Shown here piece after piece: positions 56,641 to 64,000 of a stretch of DNA of 64,000 nt. The position numbers and the translations under genes were made by a program. This stretch comes from Williamsia sp. 1138 (lineage in GTDB: Bacteria; Actinomycetota; Actinomycetes; Mycobacteriales; Mycobacteriaceae). The notes below the pieces were generated by a model. It was given only the letters and a program-made list of their open reading frames with translations. It was not told where the DNA came from and made no database searches. Location: assembly GCF_002095435.2 (NCBI RefSeq), contig NZ_MJEJ02000051.1:186001-250000 (forward strand), read 5' to 3'. Each line of letters begins with the position of its first letter. Position 1 is the first letter of the stretch.

Positions 56641-57461
56641 TGGGCCGGGTCAGCAGCCGAACCCGAGTTCGGCGCATCCGTCCGGGGAGCACGGACTCAC
56701 GGGCCGACACCCTCGCCGTCGAAGAGCCACTGGAGATCAGGATCGCCGGTGAATCCCTGGCGGTGACCATGCGCACCCCCGGCTCCGATATCGAGCTCAC
56801 ACACGGCTTCTTGCTGACCGAAGGCATCATTTCCGGCGCCGACGACATCAGCGTCATCCGCTACTGCGACGGTGTCGACGACCAGGGTCGAAACACCTAC
56901 AACGTCCTCGACGTGGCGATGCGTGATCAACAATCGATCCCGGAGACCGCGACCCGAAACTTCTACGCGACCTCATCGTGTGGGGTCTGCGGCAAGGCCT
57001 CACTCGACGCGGTGCGCCTCAAGTCAGATCATCGGCCGGCAGACGACCGTTGCACCGTCGAGGTGGGGACGCTCACCGGCCTGCCTGAGCAACTTCGCAA
57101 CGCCCAGAAGACTTTCGACCTCACCGGTGGTGTTCACGGCGCCGCCCTGTTCCGCACCGACGGAACCCTGCTCGTGGCACGGGAAGACGTGGGACGGCAC
57201 AACGCGGTCGACAAGGTGATCGGCTGGGCGGTACAGGAACGACTGCTGCCACTACGTGAGACCATCCTGATGGTGTCTAGTCGCGCGTCCTTCGAACTCG
57301 CACAGAAGGCCGTGATGGCCGGTATTCCCATCCTGGCGGCTGTCTCCGCCCCATCCTCGCTTGCCGTCGACCTCGGAAACGAAACGGACCTGACGGTCAT
57401 CGGTTTTCTGCGCGGCGAATCGATGAACGTCTACTCCGGCGGTCACCGGGTCCTGGAATGA
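56640..57461 (+). CDS. fdhD: Formate dehydrogenase accessory sulfurtransferase FdhD
   Basis: Transfers sulfur from a cysteine desulfurase to the molybdenum cofactor of formate dehydrogenases. The 273-aa protein has the active Cys pair in SSCGVCGKAS (Cys114, Cys117), 'VAREDVGRHNAVDKVIGWA' and 'ILMVSSRASFELAQKAVMAGIPI', all FdhD hallmarks. TGATG overlap with the FdhF-like gene indicates coupling, so that enzyme is the likely client. Confidence 0.95.
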   Translation: MGRVSSRTRVRRIRPGSTDSRADTLAVEEPLEIRIAGESLAVTMRTPGSDIELTHGFLLTEGIISGADDISVIRYCDGVDDQGRNTYNVLDVAMRDQQSIPETATRNFYATSSCGVCGKASLDAVRLKSDHRPADDRCTVEVGTLTGLPEQLRNAQKTFDLTGGVHGAALFRTDGTLLVAREDVGRHNAVDKVIGWAVQERLLPLRETILMVSSRASFELAQKAVMAGIPILAAVSAPSSLAVDLGNETDLTVIGFLRGESMNVYSGGHRVLE

Positions 57462-57464
57462 CAG

Positions 57465-57494
57465 AACGCCGGTGGGATCGCTCCCACCGGCGTT
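57465..57494. terminator. Bidirectional terminator between fdhD and clpX
   Basis: AACGCCGGTGGGA (57465-57477) and TCCCACCGGCGTT (57482-57494) are perfectly complementary, with a 4-base loop. It lies between the convergent stops of fdhD (57461) and clpX (57510) and can serve both strands. Confidence 0.85.
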
Positions 57495-57509
57495 GTCTGG
57501 AGAATCGGG

Positions 57510-58787
57510 TCAGGCGCTCTTGTCGCGCCGTTCGTCGCGGCGCGGCTTGCGAGGCACGATGGTCGGAAGAACGTTGTCGCGCACCGTTTCCCCGGTGACG
57601 ACGACCTTCGCAACATCGTCGCGGCTCGGGATGTCGTACATCACCGGCAGCAGGACCTCTTCCATGATCGCGCGAAGCCCACGTGCACCGGTGCCGCGGT
57701 GGATGGCTTGATCAGCGATCGCTTCCAGCGCATCGTCGGTGAACTCGAGTTCCACACCGTCCATGTCGAACAACCGCGCGTATTGCTTGACCAACGCGTT
57801 CTTCGGCTGCGACAGGATGTTGACGAGAGACTCTTTGTCGAGGTTCGTCACGGATGCGATGACCGGCAGACGTCCGATGAACTCGGGGATCAGGCCGAAC
57901 TTGATCAGATCCTCGGGCATGACTTCGGCGAAATGATCGGCGCTGTCGTCGTCGTTCTTTGCAACTTCTGTCCCGAAACCGATGCCTCGCTTGCCAATTC
58001 GATCGGAGACGATCTTGTCGAGTCCGGCGAAGGCACCGGCGACGATGAAGAGGACGTTGGTGGTGTCGATCTGGATGAACTCCTGGTGCGGATGCTTCCG
58101 TCCGCCCTGCGGGGGAACAGAAGCCTGCGTACCTTCCAGGATCTTCAGCAGTGCCTGCTGGACACCTTCGCCCGAGACGTCGCGCGTGATCGACGGATTC
58201 TCGCTCTTGCGGGCGATCTTGTCGACCTCATCGATGTAGATGATGCCGGTCTCTGCGCGCTTGACGTCGTAGTCCGCGGCCTGGATCAACTTCAGCAGGA
58301 TGTTCTCGACGTCCTCACCGACGTACCCGGCCTCGGTCAGTGCCGTCGCGTCGGCGATGGCGAACGGGACGTTCAGCATCTTCGCGAGGGTCTGGGCGAG
58401 ATAGGTCTTTCCACAGCCTGTCGGGCCGAGCATCAGAATGTTCGACTTCGCCAATTCCACCGGCTCCACCCCACGGGAATCCTTACGATCGCCCGCCTGG
58501 ATTCGCTTGTAGTGGTTGTACACCGCAACGGCCAGGGTCCGCTTCGCCGTGTCCTGCCCGATGACGTAGTTCTCGAGGAAATCCCGGATCTCCATGGGCT
58601 TCGGGAGCTCATCGAGTTTGACGTCGCTGGTCTCGGCGAGCTCTTCCTCGATGATCTCGTTGCACAGGTCGATGCATTCATCGCAGATGTACACACCGGG
58701 ACCAGCGATCAGCTTCTTCACCTGCTTCTGACTCTTTCCGCAGAAAGAACACTTCAGCAGATCGCCACCATCTCCGATACGTGCCAT
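57510..58787 (-). CDS. clpX: ATP-dependent Clp protease ATP-binding subunit ClpX
   Basis: AAA+ unfoldase that feeds proteins to ClpP1P2. The 425-aa protein has the N-terminal zinc finger (Cys13, Cys16, Cys35, Cys38), Walker A GPTGCGKT at 121-128, Walker B '[11 protein letters not shown]', and the C-terminal '[14 protein letters not shown]' sensor region. It is separated from clpP2 by 209 bases with two strong hairpins, so it probably has its own promoter. Confidence 0.97.
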   Translation of the reverse strand: MARIGDGGDLLKCSFCGKSQKQVKKLIAGPGVYICDECIDLCNEIIEEELAETSDVKLDELPKPMEIRDFLENYVIGQDTAKRTLAVAVYNHYKRIQAGDRKDSRGVEPVELAKSNILMLGPTGCGKTYLAQTLAKMLNVPFAIADATALTEAGYVGEDVENILLKLIQAADYDVKRAETGIIYIDEVDKIARKSENPSITRDVSGEGVQQALLKILEGTQASVPPQGGRKHPHQEFIQIDTTNVLFIVAGAFAGLDKIVSDRIGKRGIGFGTEVAKNDDDSADHFAEVMPEDLIKFGLIPEFIGRLPVIASVTNLDKESLVNILSQPKNALVKQYARLFDMDGVELEFTDDALEAIADQAIHRGTGARGLRAIMEEVLLPVMYDIPSRDDVAKVVVTGETVRDNVLPTIVPRKPRRDERRDKSA

Positions 58788-58923
58788 CTGTCGCTGTACC
58801 TACTTCCCTTACCCTGCTGCCCAGAAAATTCAAAGAATTCGCGCGGTCCGCCCAGCTCACCCGGAGTTCGGTAACCACGACCGTACCCGTAGGTGACCCG
58901 AACTTCGACCGATAAAGCCAAAT

Positions 58924-58951
58924 GTCGCGGGCCTCTTTCAAAGCCCGCGAC
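58924..58951 (-). terminator. Second hairpin after clpP2
   Basis: GTCGCGGGC (58924-58932) pairs perfectly with GCCCGCGAC (58943-58951) around a 10-base loop. On the minus strand it follows the hairpin at 58961-58985 and is followed by ATTTGGCTTT. It forms a tandem terminator with that hairpin. Confidence 0.65.
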
Positions 58952-58960
58952 CCTCGGGCC

Positions 58961-58985
58961 GCCCTTTGCGCATCGCGCAAAGGGC
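58961..58985 (-). terminator. First hairpin after clpP2
   Basis: GCCCTTTGCGC (58961-58971) pairs perfectly with GCGCAAAGGGC (58975-58985) around a 3-base loop, 11 bases after the clpP2 stop on the minus strand. It is very stable and probably ends the clpP1P2 mRNA. Confidence 0.7.
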
Positions 58986-58996
58986 AACCCATCGAT

Positions 58997-59638
58997 CTAC
59001 TTCTTGCGTCCGGACTTCTTGCGGTACTCGAAGACCTCGTCGATGATGCCGTATTCCTTGGCCTGCTCGGCGGTCAGGATGTTGTCGCGGTCGGTGTCCT
59101 TGCGGATCTTGTCGGCCGGCTGGCCGGTGTGGCCGGCCAAGATGTCGTCGAGCTTGCGGCGGATGCGTTCGATCTCGGCGGCCTGGATCTCGAGGTCGGA
59201 GACCTGACCCTGGTAGGCACCGCCGGTGCGGGGCTGATGGATGAGGATGGTCGCGTTCGGCAGGGCCGCCCGCTTACCCGGGGTTCCACCGGCCAGCACG
59301 ATCGCGGCGGCGGACGCTGCTTCGCCGAGGCAGACCGTGGCGATGTCGCAGTGCACGTACTGCATCGTGTCGTAGATGGCAAGCATCGCCGGCACACTGC
59401 CACCGGGTGAGTTCACGTACATGATGATGTCGCGGTCGGGATCCTGCGACTCGAGCACCAGCAGCTGAGCCATGATGTCGTTCGCGACGGTCTCGTCGAT
59501 CGGGGTGCCGAGGAAGACGATTCGTTCTTCGAAAAGCTTTGCGTACGGGTTGTACTCGCGTGCACCGTTCGGGGTGTGCTCGATGAACGAGGGCAGGATG
59601 TACCGAGCTTGGGGTGAAAGGTTGTTCATGGTTCTCAT
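58997..59638 (-). CDS. clpP2: ATP-dependent Clp protease proteolytic subunit 2
   Basis: One of the two ClpP subunits that form a mixed ClpP1P2 barrel in mycobacteria and relatives. 213 aa. The catalytic triad is Ser109 in LGEAASAAA, His134 in ILIHQPRTGG and Asp185 in TDRDNILTA. The start is ATG 59638 (MRTMNNLSPQ), with MNNLSP at 59629 as an alternative. It lies 64 bases after clpP1. Confidence 0.95.
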   Translation of the reverse strand: MRTMNNLSPQARYILPSFIEHTPNGAREYNPYAKLFEERIVFLGTPIDETVANDIMAQLLVLESQDPDRDIIMYVNSPGGSVPAMLAIYDTMQYVHCDIATVCLGEAASAAAIVLAGGTPGKRAALPNATILIHQPRTGGAYQGQVSDLEIQAAEIERIRRKLDDILAGHTGQPADKIRKDTDRDNILTAEQAKEYGIIDEVFEYRKKSGRKK

Positions 59639-59702
59639 TACTTTCCGATGAGGTTGCGACGGGCCGGAGACGAAGCGGAGCGGAGCTCGACCATGGAATT
59701 GA

Positions 59703-60374
59703 TCAGGCGCGCGTGATCACGTGATCGACGAGGCCGTAGTCCTTGGCCTGCTCGGCGGTGAACCACTTGTCGCGATCGGCGTCCAATTCGATCTGTTCCA
59801 GCGTCTGACCCGAGAACTCGGCGTTCAGCCGGTTCATCTCTTTCTTCGTCTGCGCGAACTGCTCCGCCTGGATGGCGATGTCGGCAGCTGTTCCGCCGAT
59901 GCCCGCCGACGGCTGGTGCATCATGATCCGCGCGTGCGGCAGGGCGTGGCGCTTGCCCTTGGTTCCTGCGGCGAGTAGGAACTGGCCCATCGAGGCGGCC
60001 ATGCCCATCGCATAGGTGGCGACGTCGCACGGTGCGAGTTGCATCGTGTCGAAGATCGCCATGCCGGCGGTCACCGAACCGCCGGGCGAGTTGATGTAGA
60101 GGTTGATGTCCTTGGTCGGATCCTCGGCCGAGAGCAGCAGGATCTGCGCGCACAGACGGTTGGCGATCTCGTCGTCCACCTGGGTGCCCAGGAAGATGAT
60201 TCGCTCACGGAGCAAACGCTCGAACACCGAGTCGGTCAAGTTCAGTCCGGCCACACCCGAACTCGCGGTTGCTCCGGAGAGCGCGGGGGTGTGGATCTTC
60301 GGCTCAGTCACGGTACCTACCTTCGACGTCCCGGAAATCGATCCGGGGTTTTCGTTCAACGGACTCACAGTCAT
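59703..60374 (-). CDS. clpP1: ATP-dependent Clp protease proteolytic subunit 1
   Basis: Partner subunit of ClpP2. 223 aa, with catalytic Ser128 in MGMAASMGQ, His153 in IMMHQPSAG and Asp202 in [13 protein letters not shown] 60374 has GGAGAG upstream; GTG 60311 (202 aa, with AAGGTAGG upstream) would match the mycobacterial length better. If GTG is correct, 60312-60397 becomes leader or promoter sequence. It follows the tig terminator-like hairpin directly. Confidence 0.94.
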   Translation of the reverse strand: MTVSPLNENPGSISGTSKVGTVTEPKIHTPALSGATASSGVAGLNLTDSVFERLLRERIIFLGTQVDDEIANRLCAQILLLSAEDPTKDINLYINSPGGSVTAGMAIFDTMQLAPCDVATYAMGMAASMGQFLLAAGTKGKRHALPHARIMMHQPSAGIGGTAADIAIQAEQFAQTKKEMNRLNAEFSGQTLEQIELDADRDKWFTAEQAKDYGLVDHVITRA

Positions 60375-60397
60375 TTGATTGCTCTCTCCGACACTAA

Positions 60398-60439
60398 CGA
60401 ATAGGGGCGACGCCGATGGCTCGGCGTCGCCCCTATTCG
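60398..60439 (-). terminator. 19-bp perfect hairpin between tig and clpP1
   Basis: The arms 60398-60416 and 60421-60439 are perfectly complementary over 19 bases with a 4-base loop (TGGC). On the minus strand it lies 34 bases after the tig stop and 24 bases before the clpP1 ATG at 60374. No U-tract follows. It must separate tig from clpP1P2 or stabilise an mRNA end; a clpP1 promoter would have to overlap it. Confidence 0.75.
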
Positions 60440-60472
60440 CTGACAGCAGAAATTGTGCTGGCGTTTTGCCTG

Positions 60473-61846
60473 TTAGGACTTGTCGTCTGCCGACTCGTCG
60501 GCATCGCCGGCGTCTTCGGCGGCTTCTGGACGCGGGTAGAACTCCGTCGTGTCGACGGTTTCGCCCGCGGTGTCCTTGACCGTCACATCAGGGACGATCT
60601 GCGACAGTGCCTTGCTCCGGCGCACCTCGGCATACACGGCGCCGACCTGGTTGGCCTGCTGCAGTTGCTGAGCGAACTCTGCCGGCTGCATGCCGTAGCG
60701 CTGGGCCTGAAACATGATCTGCTGCATGAGCTCGTCCTGGCCGACCTCGGTCTCCTGCTGATCGGCGATGGCGTCGAGCAGCAACTGGGTCCGCACGGAC
60801 TTCTCGGCGACCTCGCGGGCATCGGCCTCGAACTTCTCGCGAGTCGTGCCCTGTGCCTCGAGGAGGCTCTCGAACGCAGCGTCGTCGTGGCCGAGGCTGT
60901 GGACGACCTGGTGGATCTGGCTGTCGACCTCGGCGGTGACGATAGCCTCGGGCAGCGGAACATCGACGGTCTCGAGAAGCTTGGCGACGAGACCTTCGCT
61001 GATGGCGTTGGCCTGTTCCATCCGCTTCGACCGGGCGACACGCTCGCTCAGATCAGCTTTCAGCTCGTCGACCGTGTCGAACTCGCTTGCCAGCTGGGCG
61101 AACTCGTCGTCGACCTCGGGCAGCTCGCGCTCTTTCACAGAGAGGACCTTGACCGTCACGTCGGCCTGGTCACCACTGTGGTCGCCGGCGACCAACGTGC
61201 TCGTGAAGGTCTTTTCCTCGCCGGACTTGAGTCCGATCAGGGCCTCGTCCAGCCCGTCGATGAGCTCACCGGAACCGACCTCATGGGAGAGTCCGCTGGT
61301 GGCGGCTTCCTCGACCTCTTTGCCGTCGATGGTGGCGGACAGGTCGATGGAGACGAAGTCGCCATCGGCAACCGGACGATCGACACCGGTGAGGGTGCCG
61401 AAGCGGGCACGCAGTGCCTGCAGTTGCTCGTCGACGGCCTCGTCGGCGACCTCCAAGGGCTCGACCTCGATCTCGAGAGTCGAGTAATCCGGCAGCTCGA
61501 TGTCGGGGCGGACGTCGACCTCGGCCGTGAAGGTGATGCTCTTGCCGTACTCGAGCTCTGCGAGGTCGATCTCCGGCTGACCGATCGCCTTGATATCGGT
61601 CTCGTCGACGGCCTCGCTGTACTTCGCGGGAAGCGCTTCGTTGACGACCTGCGCCAGCACTGCGTCGCGGCCGACACGGGCCTCGATGAGCTTGGCCGGG
61701 GCCTTGCCGGGACGGAACCCGGGGATCCGGATGTCGCGGGCCAGCGTCTTGTAGGTGCGGGCGAATTCCGGCTCCAGTTCCTCGAACGGAACCTCGACGT
61801 TGAGTTTGACCCGCGTCGGGCTGATCTGCTCGACGGTGCTCTTCAC
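60473..61846 (-). CDS. tig: Trigger factor
   Basis: Ribosome-bound chaperone. The 457-aa protein starts [24 protein letters not shown], with the ribosome-binding signature '[19 protein letters not shown]', an FKBP-type PPIase domain (about 150-245, with '[17 protein letters not shown]') and a helical C-terminal domain. The end is acidic ([10 protein letters not shown]). GTG 61846 has GGGAG upstream. The open frame to 62023 runs back through tRNA-Pro and is not coding. Confidence 0.96.
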   Translation of the reverse strand: MKSTVEQISPTRVKLNVEVPFEELEPEFARTYKTLARDIRIPGFRPGKAPAKLIEARVGRDAVLAQVVNEALPAKYSEAVDETDIKAIGQPEIDLAELEYGKSITFTAEVDVRPDIELPDYSTLEIEVEPLEVADEAVDEQLQALRARFGTLTGVDRPVADGDFVSIDLSATIDGKEVEEAATSGLSHEVGSGELIDGLDEALIGLKSGEEKTFTSTLVAGDHSGDQADVTVKVLSVKERELPEVDDEFAQLASEFDTVDELKADLSERVARSKRMEQANAISEGLVAKLLETVDVPLPEAIVTAEVDSQIHQVVHSLGHDDAAFESLLEAQGTTREKFEADAREVAEKSVRTQLLLDAIADQQETEVGQDELMQQIMFQAQRYGMQPAEFAQQLQQANQVGAVYAEVRRSKALSQIVPDVTVKDTAGETVDTTEFYPRPEAAEDAGDADESADDKS

Positions 61847-61875
61847 TTGACTCCCTTTATTGCTGTTCTCGTGAG

Positions 61876-61949
61876 TCGGGATGACAGGATTCGAACCTGC
61901 GACCCTCCGCTCCCAAAGCGGATGCGCTACCAAGCTGCGCCACATCCCG
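61876..61949 (-). tRNA. tRNA-Pro (anticodon UGG)
   Basis: 74-nt tRNA on the minus strand. Acceptor stem CGGGATG/CATCCCG, anticodon stem TCCGC/GCGGA with loop TTTGGGA giving anticodon TGG, T-loop GGTTCGAATCC. CCA is not encoded. The 3' end lies only 29 bases before the tig start codon on the same strand. Confidence 0.95.
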
Positions 61950-61997
61950 TGTAGGTCGTTCTGCCGCGTCCGGCGGCGCCTGCAGAACCGAACGCAA

Positions 61998-62027
61998 ATA
62001 CTACGTGCCAGCTCGCCCCGCACCTAA
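61998..62027 (-). promoter_or_regulatory. Possible promoter of tRNA-Pro and tig
   Basis: TAGTAT (minus strand, 62003-61998) could be a -10 and TTAGGT (62027-62022) a -35, spaced 18 bases. The start would lie near 61990, about 41 bases before the tRNA. No other promoter fits in the 29-base gap between tRNA-Pro and tig. Confidence 0.35.
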
Positions 62028-62148
62028 ACCGGTGACTCACATCGGCTCGAACACCCCCGTTTCCAGCCGATTTCTGATCGGCGGGCACGAGGCGGTACAG
62101 TCCTTTTCGCAGCGACAGCAATGGCGATCCCACTGATGTCGTATGCAC

Positions 62149-62219
62149 GCGGGTGTAGCTCAATGGTAGAGCCCTAGTCTTCCAAACTAGCTACGCGGGT
62201 TCGATTCCCGTCACCCGCT
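62149..62219 (+). tRNA. tRNA-Gly (anticodon UCC)
   Basis: 71-nt tRNA on the + strand. Acceptor stem GCGGGTG/CACCCGC, anticodon stem CTAGT/ACTAG with loop CTTCCAA giving anticodon TCC, T-loop GGTTCGATTCC. CCA is not encoded. A terminator follows at 62227. Confidence 0.96.
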
Positions 62220-62226
62220 CAATCCG

Positions 62227-62265
62227 CGAAAGCCCCGGTCAGAGCATTGCTCGCCGGGGCTTTCG
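62227..62265 (+). terminator. Terminator after tRNA-Gly
   Basis: CGAAAGCCCCGG (62227-62238) pairs with CCGGGGCTTTCG (62254-62265), a perfect 12-bp stem with a 15-base loop, directly after the tRNA gene. Confidence 0.75.
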
Positions 62266-62407
62266 TCGTCTGAACACCCGCCTGGCGGGGTGAGCCCGTC
62301 GGCAACATAACTCGACTTGTTGACAGCGTGAGCGGCGCCATGTTTCATTTCGGTCACGTCGACGGGGAGGCCGACGGAATCTGTCGATCCGATGCCCCGG
62401 AGGCGAA

Positions 62408-63679
62408 GTGTCCGTGAGAAGTGCCCCTGTGTCCGACCGTGTGCGACCGCGGCGCGCCGTCCACCGCGTTCGCTTGCTGACCACCACCTCGGCCATCGTG
62501 GCGATGGCGCTGGCGGTGCTGGCAGTCACGCCGGGCATCGCGAACGCCGACGAGGCGGCCCTGCCGACGCCGCTGGCGGATCCGTTCTACGCTGCGCCGG
62601 CGAACCTCGGCGACTACGCCAACGGCGCGATCGTCGCCGAGCGCAAGATGCCGAACCCGCCCGGATTAAGTGACCTCGACACCTGGCAGCTCAAGTTCCG
62701 CAGCACAGACATGTACGCGCGGCCCATCGCGGCGGTCACCACCCTCCTGCTGCCGAAAAACCGGCGGGTCGATGCACCGGTTCTGAGTTTTCAGGACATC
62801 GTCAACGCACTCGGTCTCGAGTGCGCCCCATCGCGCACTCTGTTCACGCAGACGAACAGCCTCACGGCACGCCAGGTCCCCGCATTGGGCGGACTGCTCG
62901 CGCAAGGCTGGGTGATCGCGGTCCCCGATCATCTCGGCCCCCGCAGTGCCTATGGCGCCGCCCAGCTCGGCGGGCGCATCACCCTCGACGGCATCAAAGC
63001 GGCGCAGAACCTGCGCACCGCGAACATCTCACGCAGCCCTGTGGGCCTCATCGGTTACTCCGGCGGCGGCATGGCGACCGCGTGGGCTGCAGCCCTGGCA
63101 CCGACCTATGCGCCCGACCTCGACCTTGCAGGCAGCGCTTACGGCGGTGCGCCGATGAACCTCATCAAGATGGCCGAGGGACTCGGCTACAACAAGCCGC
63201 ACCCGGCGTTCGGGCTCGCGTACGCGGCCGCCGTCGGCCTGTCTCGCGAGTACCCGAACGAGATCGAGATGTGGGACAACCTCACCCCGCTCGGCCGATC
63301 GATGTACCTGCAGATGCAGAATGCCTGTACCACCGAGATCCTGGAGATCGGTGAAGATCACAGCGCCGATGAGATGACTCCCGACGTGAAGGTGTTCGAC
63401 GATCCGGTCGCACGCAGGGTGGTCGCGGCCAACGGTCTCGACGCCTACCCAGGCGTTCCCAACTCACCCGTGTTCGAATGGCACAGTCCCACAGACGAAC
63501 TCATTCCAGTCGATTCGATTGTCGCGACCAACGACCGCTACTGCCGGGCCGGGGTCCGCGTGACCAGCTTGTCGACGCCCGCCCCCAACCACGTGGCCGC
63601 CTATCCCCTGGGCCTTCCCGGCGCTTTCCAGTGGCTCAGCGATCGATTCGCGGGCGCAGGGGCGCCCAGTACATGCTGA
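62408..63679 (+). CDS. Secreted lipase (LIP family, PF03583 type)
   Basis: Exported alpha/beta hydrolase of 423 aa. The N-terminal signal peptide contains a basic stretch (RVRPRRAVHRVR) and 'TTTSAIVAMALAVLAVTPGIANA', cut probably after ANA near residue 47. The nucleophile Ser lies in GLIGYSGGGMATAWAAALAP, a family pattern of secretory triacylglycerol lipases in Mycobacteriales; the acid Asp and the His lie further on ('HSPTDELIPV', 'PAPNHVAAYPLG'). GTG 62408 is the start. The substrate is probably a lipid ester; not proven. It stands alone between tRNA-Gly and the next secreted-protein gene. Confidence 0.9.
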   Translation: MSVRSAPVSDRVRPRRAVHRVRLLTTTSAIVAMALAVLAVTPGIANADEAALPTPLADPFYAAPANLGDYANGAIVAERKMPNPPGLSDLDTWQLKFRSTDMYARPIAAVTTLLLPKNRRVDAPVLSFQDIVNALGLECAPSRTLFTQTNSLTARQVPALGGLLAQGWVIAVPDHLGPRSAYGAAQLGGRITLDGIKAAQNLRTANISRSPVGLIGYSGGGMATAWAAALAPTYAPDLDLAGSAYGGAPMNLIKMAEGLGYNKPHPAFGLAYAAAVGLSREYPNEIEMWDNLTPLGRSMYLQMQNACTTEILEIGEDHSADEMTPDVKVFDDPVARRVVAANGLDAYPGVPNSPVFEWHSPTDELIPVDSIVATNDRYCRAGVRVTSLSTPAPNHVAAYPLGLPGAFQWLSDRFAGAGAPSTC

Positions 63680-63845
63680 GACATCGGTCACGTTTGGGCG
63701 CATGTCCAAACCCATCCGTCACATCAGCAACTCCAGTCACAGATGCGCATTTTCCGTTTGGCACCTGGGGTCCCTCATGCAACTATTGAATCCGCGCTTT
63801 CGGGGAGCGTACCGAAGAACGTCGCCAACGTTAGGGTTCAACATA

Positions 63846-64000
63846 GTGTCGACCAACAAGCTCGCCCGCGGTAGCTCCTTCGGGCGCACCGTCACCCGCC
63901 TTGTGGCCGCCGTTCTCGGCGTCATCGTCGTGACGCTGGCCATTCCGGCCACCGCGTCCGCGCAACCCGCACCCACCATTCCCGGACTGCCCGGCGTACC
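63846..64000 (+). CDS. 5' end of an exported protein gene, cut by the window edge
   Basis: GTG 63846 opens a frame that runs to the window end (51 codons). It encodes a signal peptide: MSTNKLARGSSFGRTVTR, then hydrophobic 'LVAAVLGVIVVTLAIPATASA', then a Pro-rich start of the mature part (QPAPTIPGLPGV). The rest is outside the window, so the family is unknown; another lipase would fit the neighbour. Confidence 0.65.
   Translation, partial: MSTNKLARGSSFGRTVTRLVAAVLGVIVVTLAIPATASAQPAPTIPGLPGV

Noticed and set aside
60416-61954. Long + strand open frame (512 codons) opposite tig and across tRNA-Pro
   Set aside because: Antisense of trigger factor and would read through a tRNA gene.

Overview
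The window is a high-GC actinobacterial chromosome segment of the order Mycobacteriales, most likely Gordonia or a close relative. Most genes are core housekeeping genes in the same order as in Mycobacterium tuberculosis. Blocks that lie apart there are joined here: xerC to sepIVA (like Rv2894c-Rv2927c), coaD/rsmD (like Rv2965c-Rv2966c) and proB to trigger factor (like Rv2439c-Rv2462c). The genus is inferred from gene content and order; no 16S gene is present.

Layout. 1-6 kb: tail of a possible M23 peptidase, xerC, a siderophore-interacting flavoprotein, a frameshifted SDR gene, dprA, comM and yraN. 6.2-6.9 kb: a scar made of a decayed IS256-type transposase piece joined to the 3' end of an MFS drug-exporter gene. 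6.9-14.4 kb: a DUF2469 gene, rnhB, lepB and rplS, then a five-gene accessory cassette (YbaB-like, EspC/WXG-like, a 333-aa ESX-like protein, a small unknown, a membrane protein), then trmD, rimM, khpA and rpsP. 14.5-16.2 kb: a thioredoxin-reductase-like enzyme and a divergent XRE-cupin regulator sharing a palindrome. 16.2-24.8 kb: amidohydrolase, ffh, glnD, glnB, amt and ftsY. 24.9-27.5 kb, on the + strand: egtB and egtD for ergothioneine, then an HNH-like gene. 27.5-37 kb: smc, acyP, OsmC, nitroreductase, mutM, rnc, DUF177, sepIVA, coaD and rsmD. 37.2-40.7 kb, on the + strand: ectABC for ectoine and a sirtuin. 40.7-53.6 kb: proB, obg, rpmA, rplU, rne, ndk, a small secreted protein, DUF4233, folC and valS. 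53.7-57.5 kb: mobA, an FdhF/YdeP-type molybdoenzyme and fdhD. 57.5-62.2 kb: clpX, clpP2, clpP1, tig, tRNA-Pro and tRNA-Gly. 62.4-64 kb: a secreted lipase and the start of another exported protein.

Several groups work together. Amt, GlnB and GlnD form the nitrogen-sensing module, with two candidate GlnR boxes upstream of amt. Ffh, FtsY and LepB serve protein export. ClpX, ClpP1, ClpP2 and trigger factor serve protein quality control. EctABC makes a compatible solute. EgtB and EgtD make the hercynine-derived thiol; this EgtB resembles the type that may use cysteine directly, and no egtA or egtC lies beside it. MobA, the FdhF-like protein and FdhD form a molybdenum-enzyme set.

The regions least explained by known core functions are the EspC/YbaB-like cassette inside the rpsP-trmD-rplS cluster (about 9.2-12.4 kb) and the IS/MFS scar beside a stretch of different codon use (about 4.8-6.9 kb).
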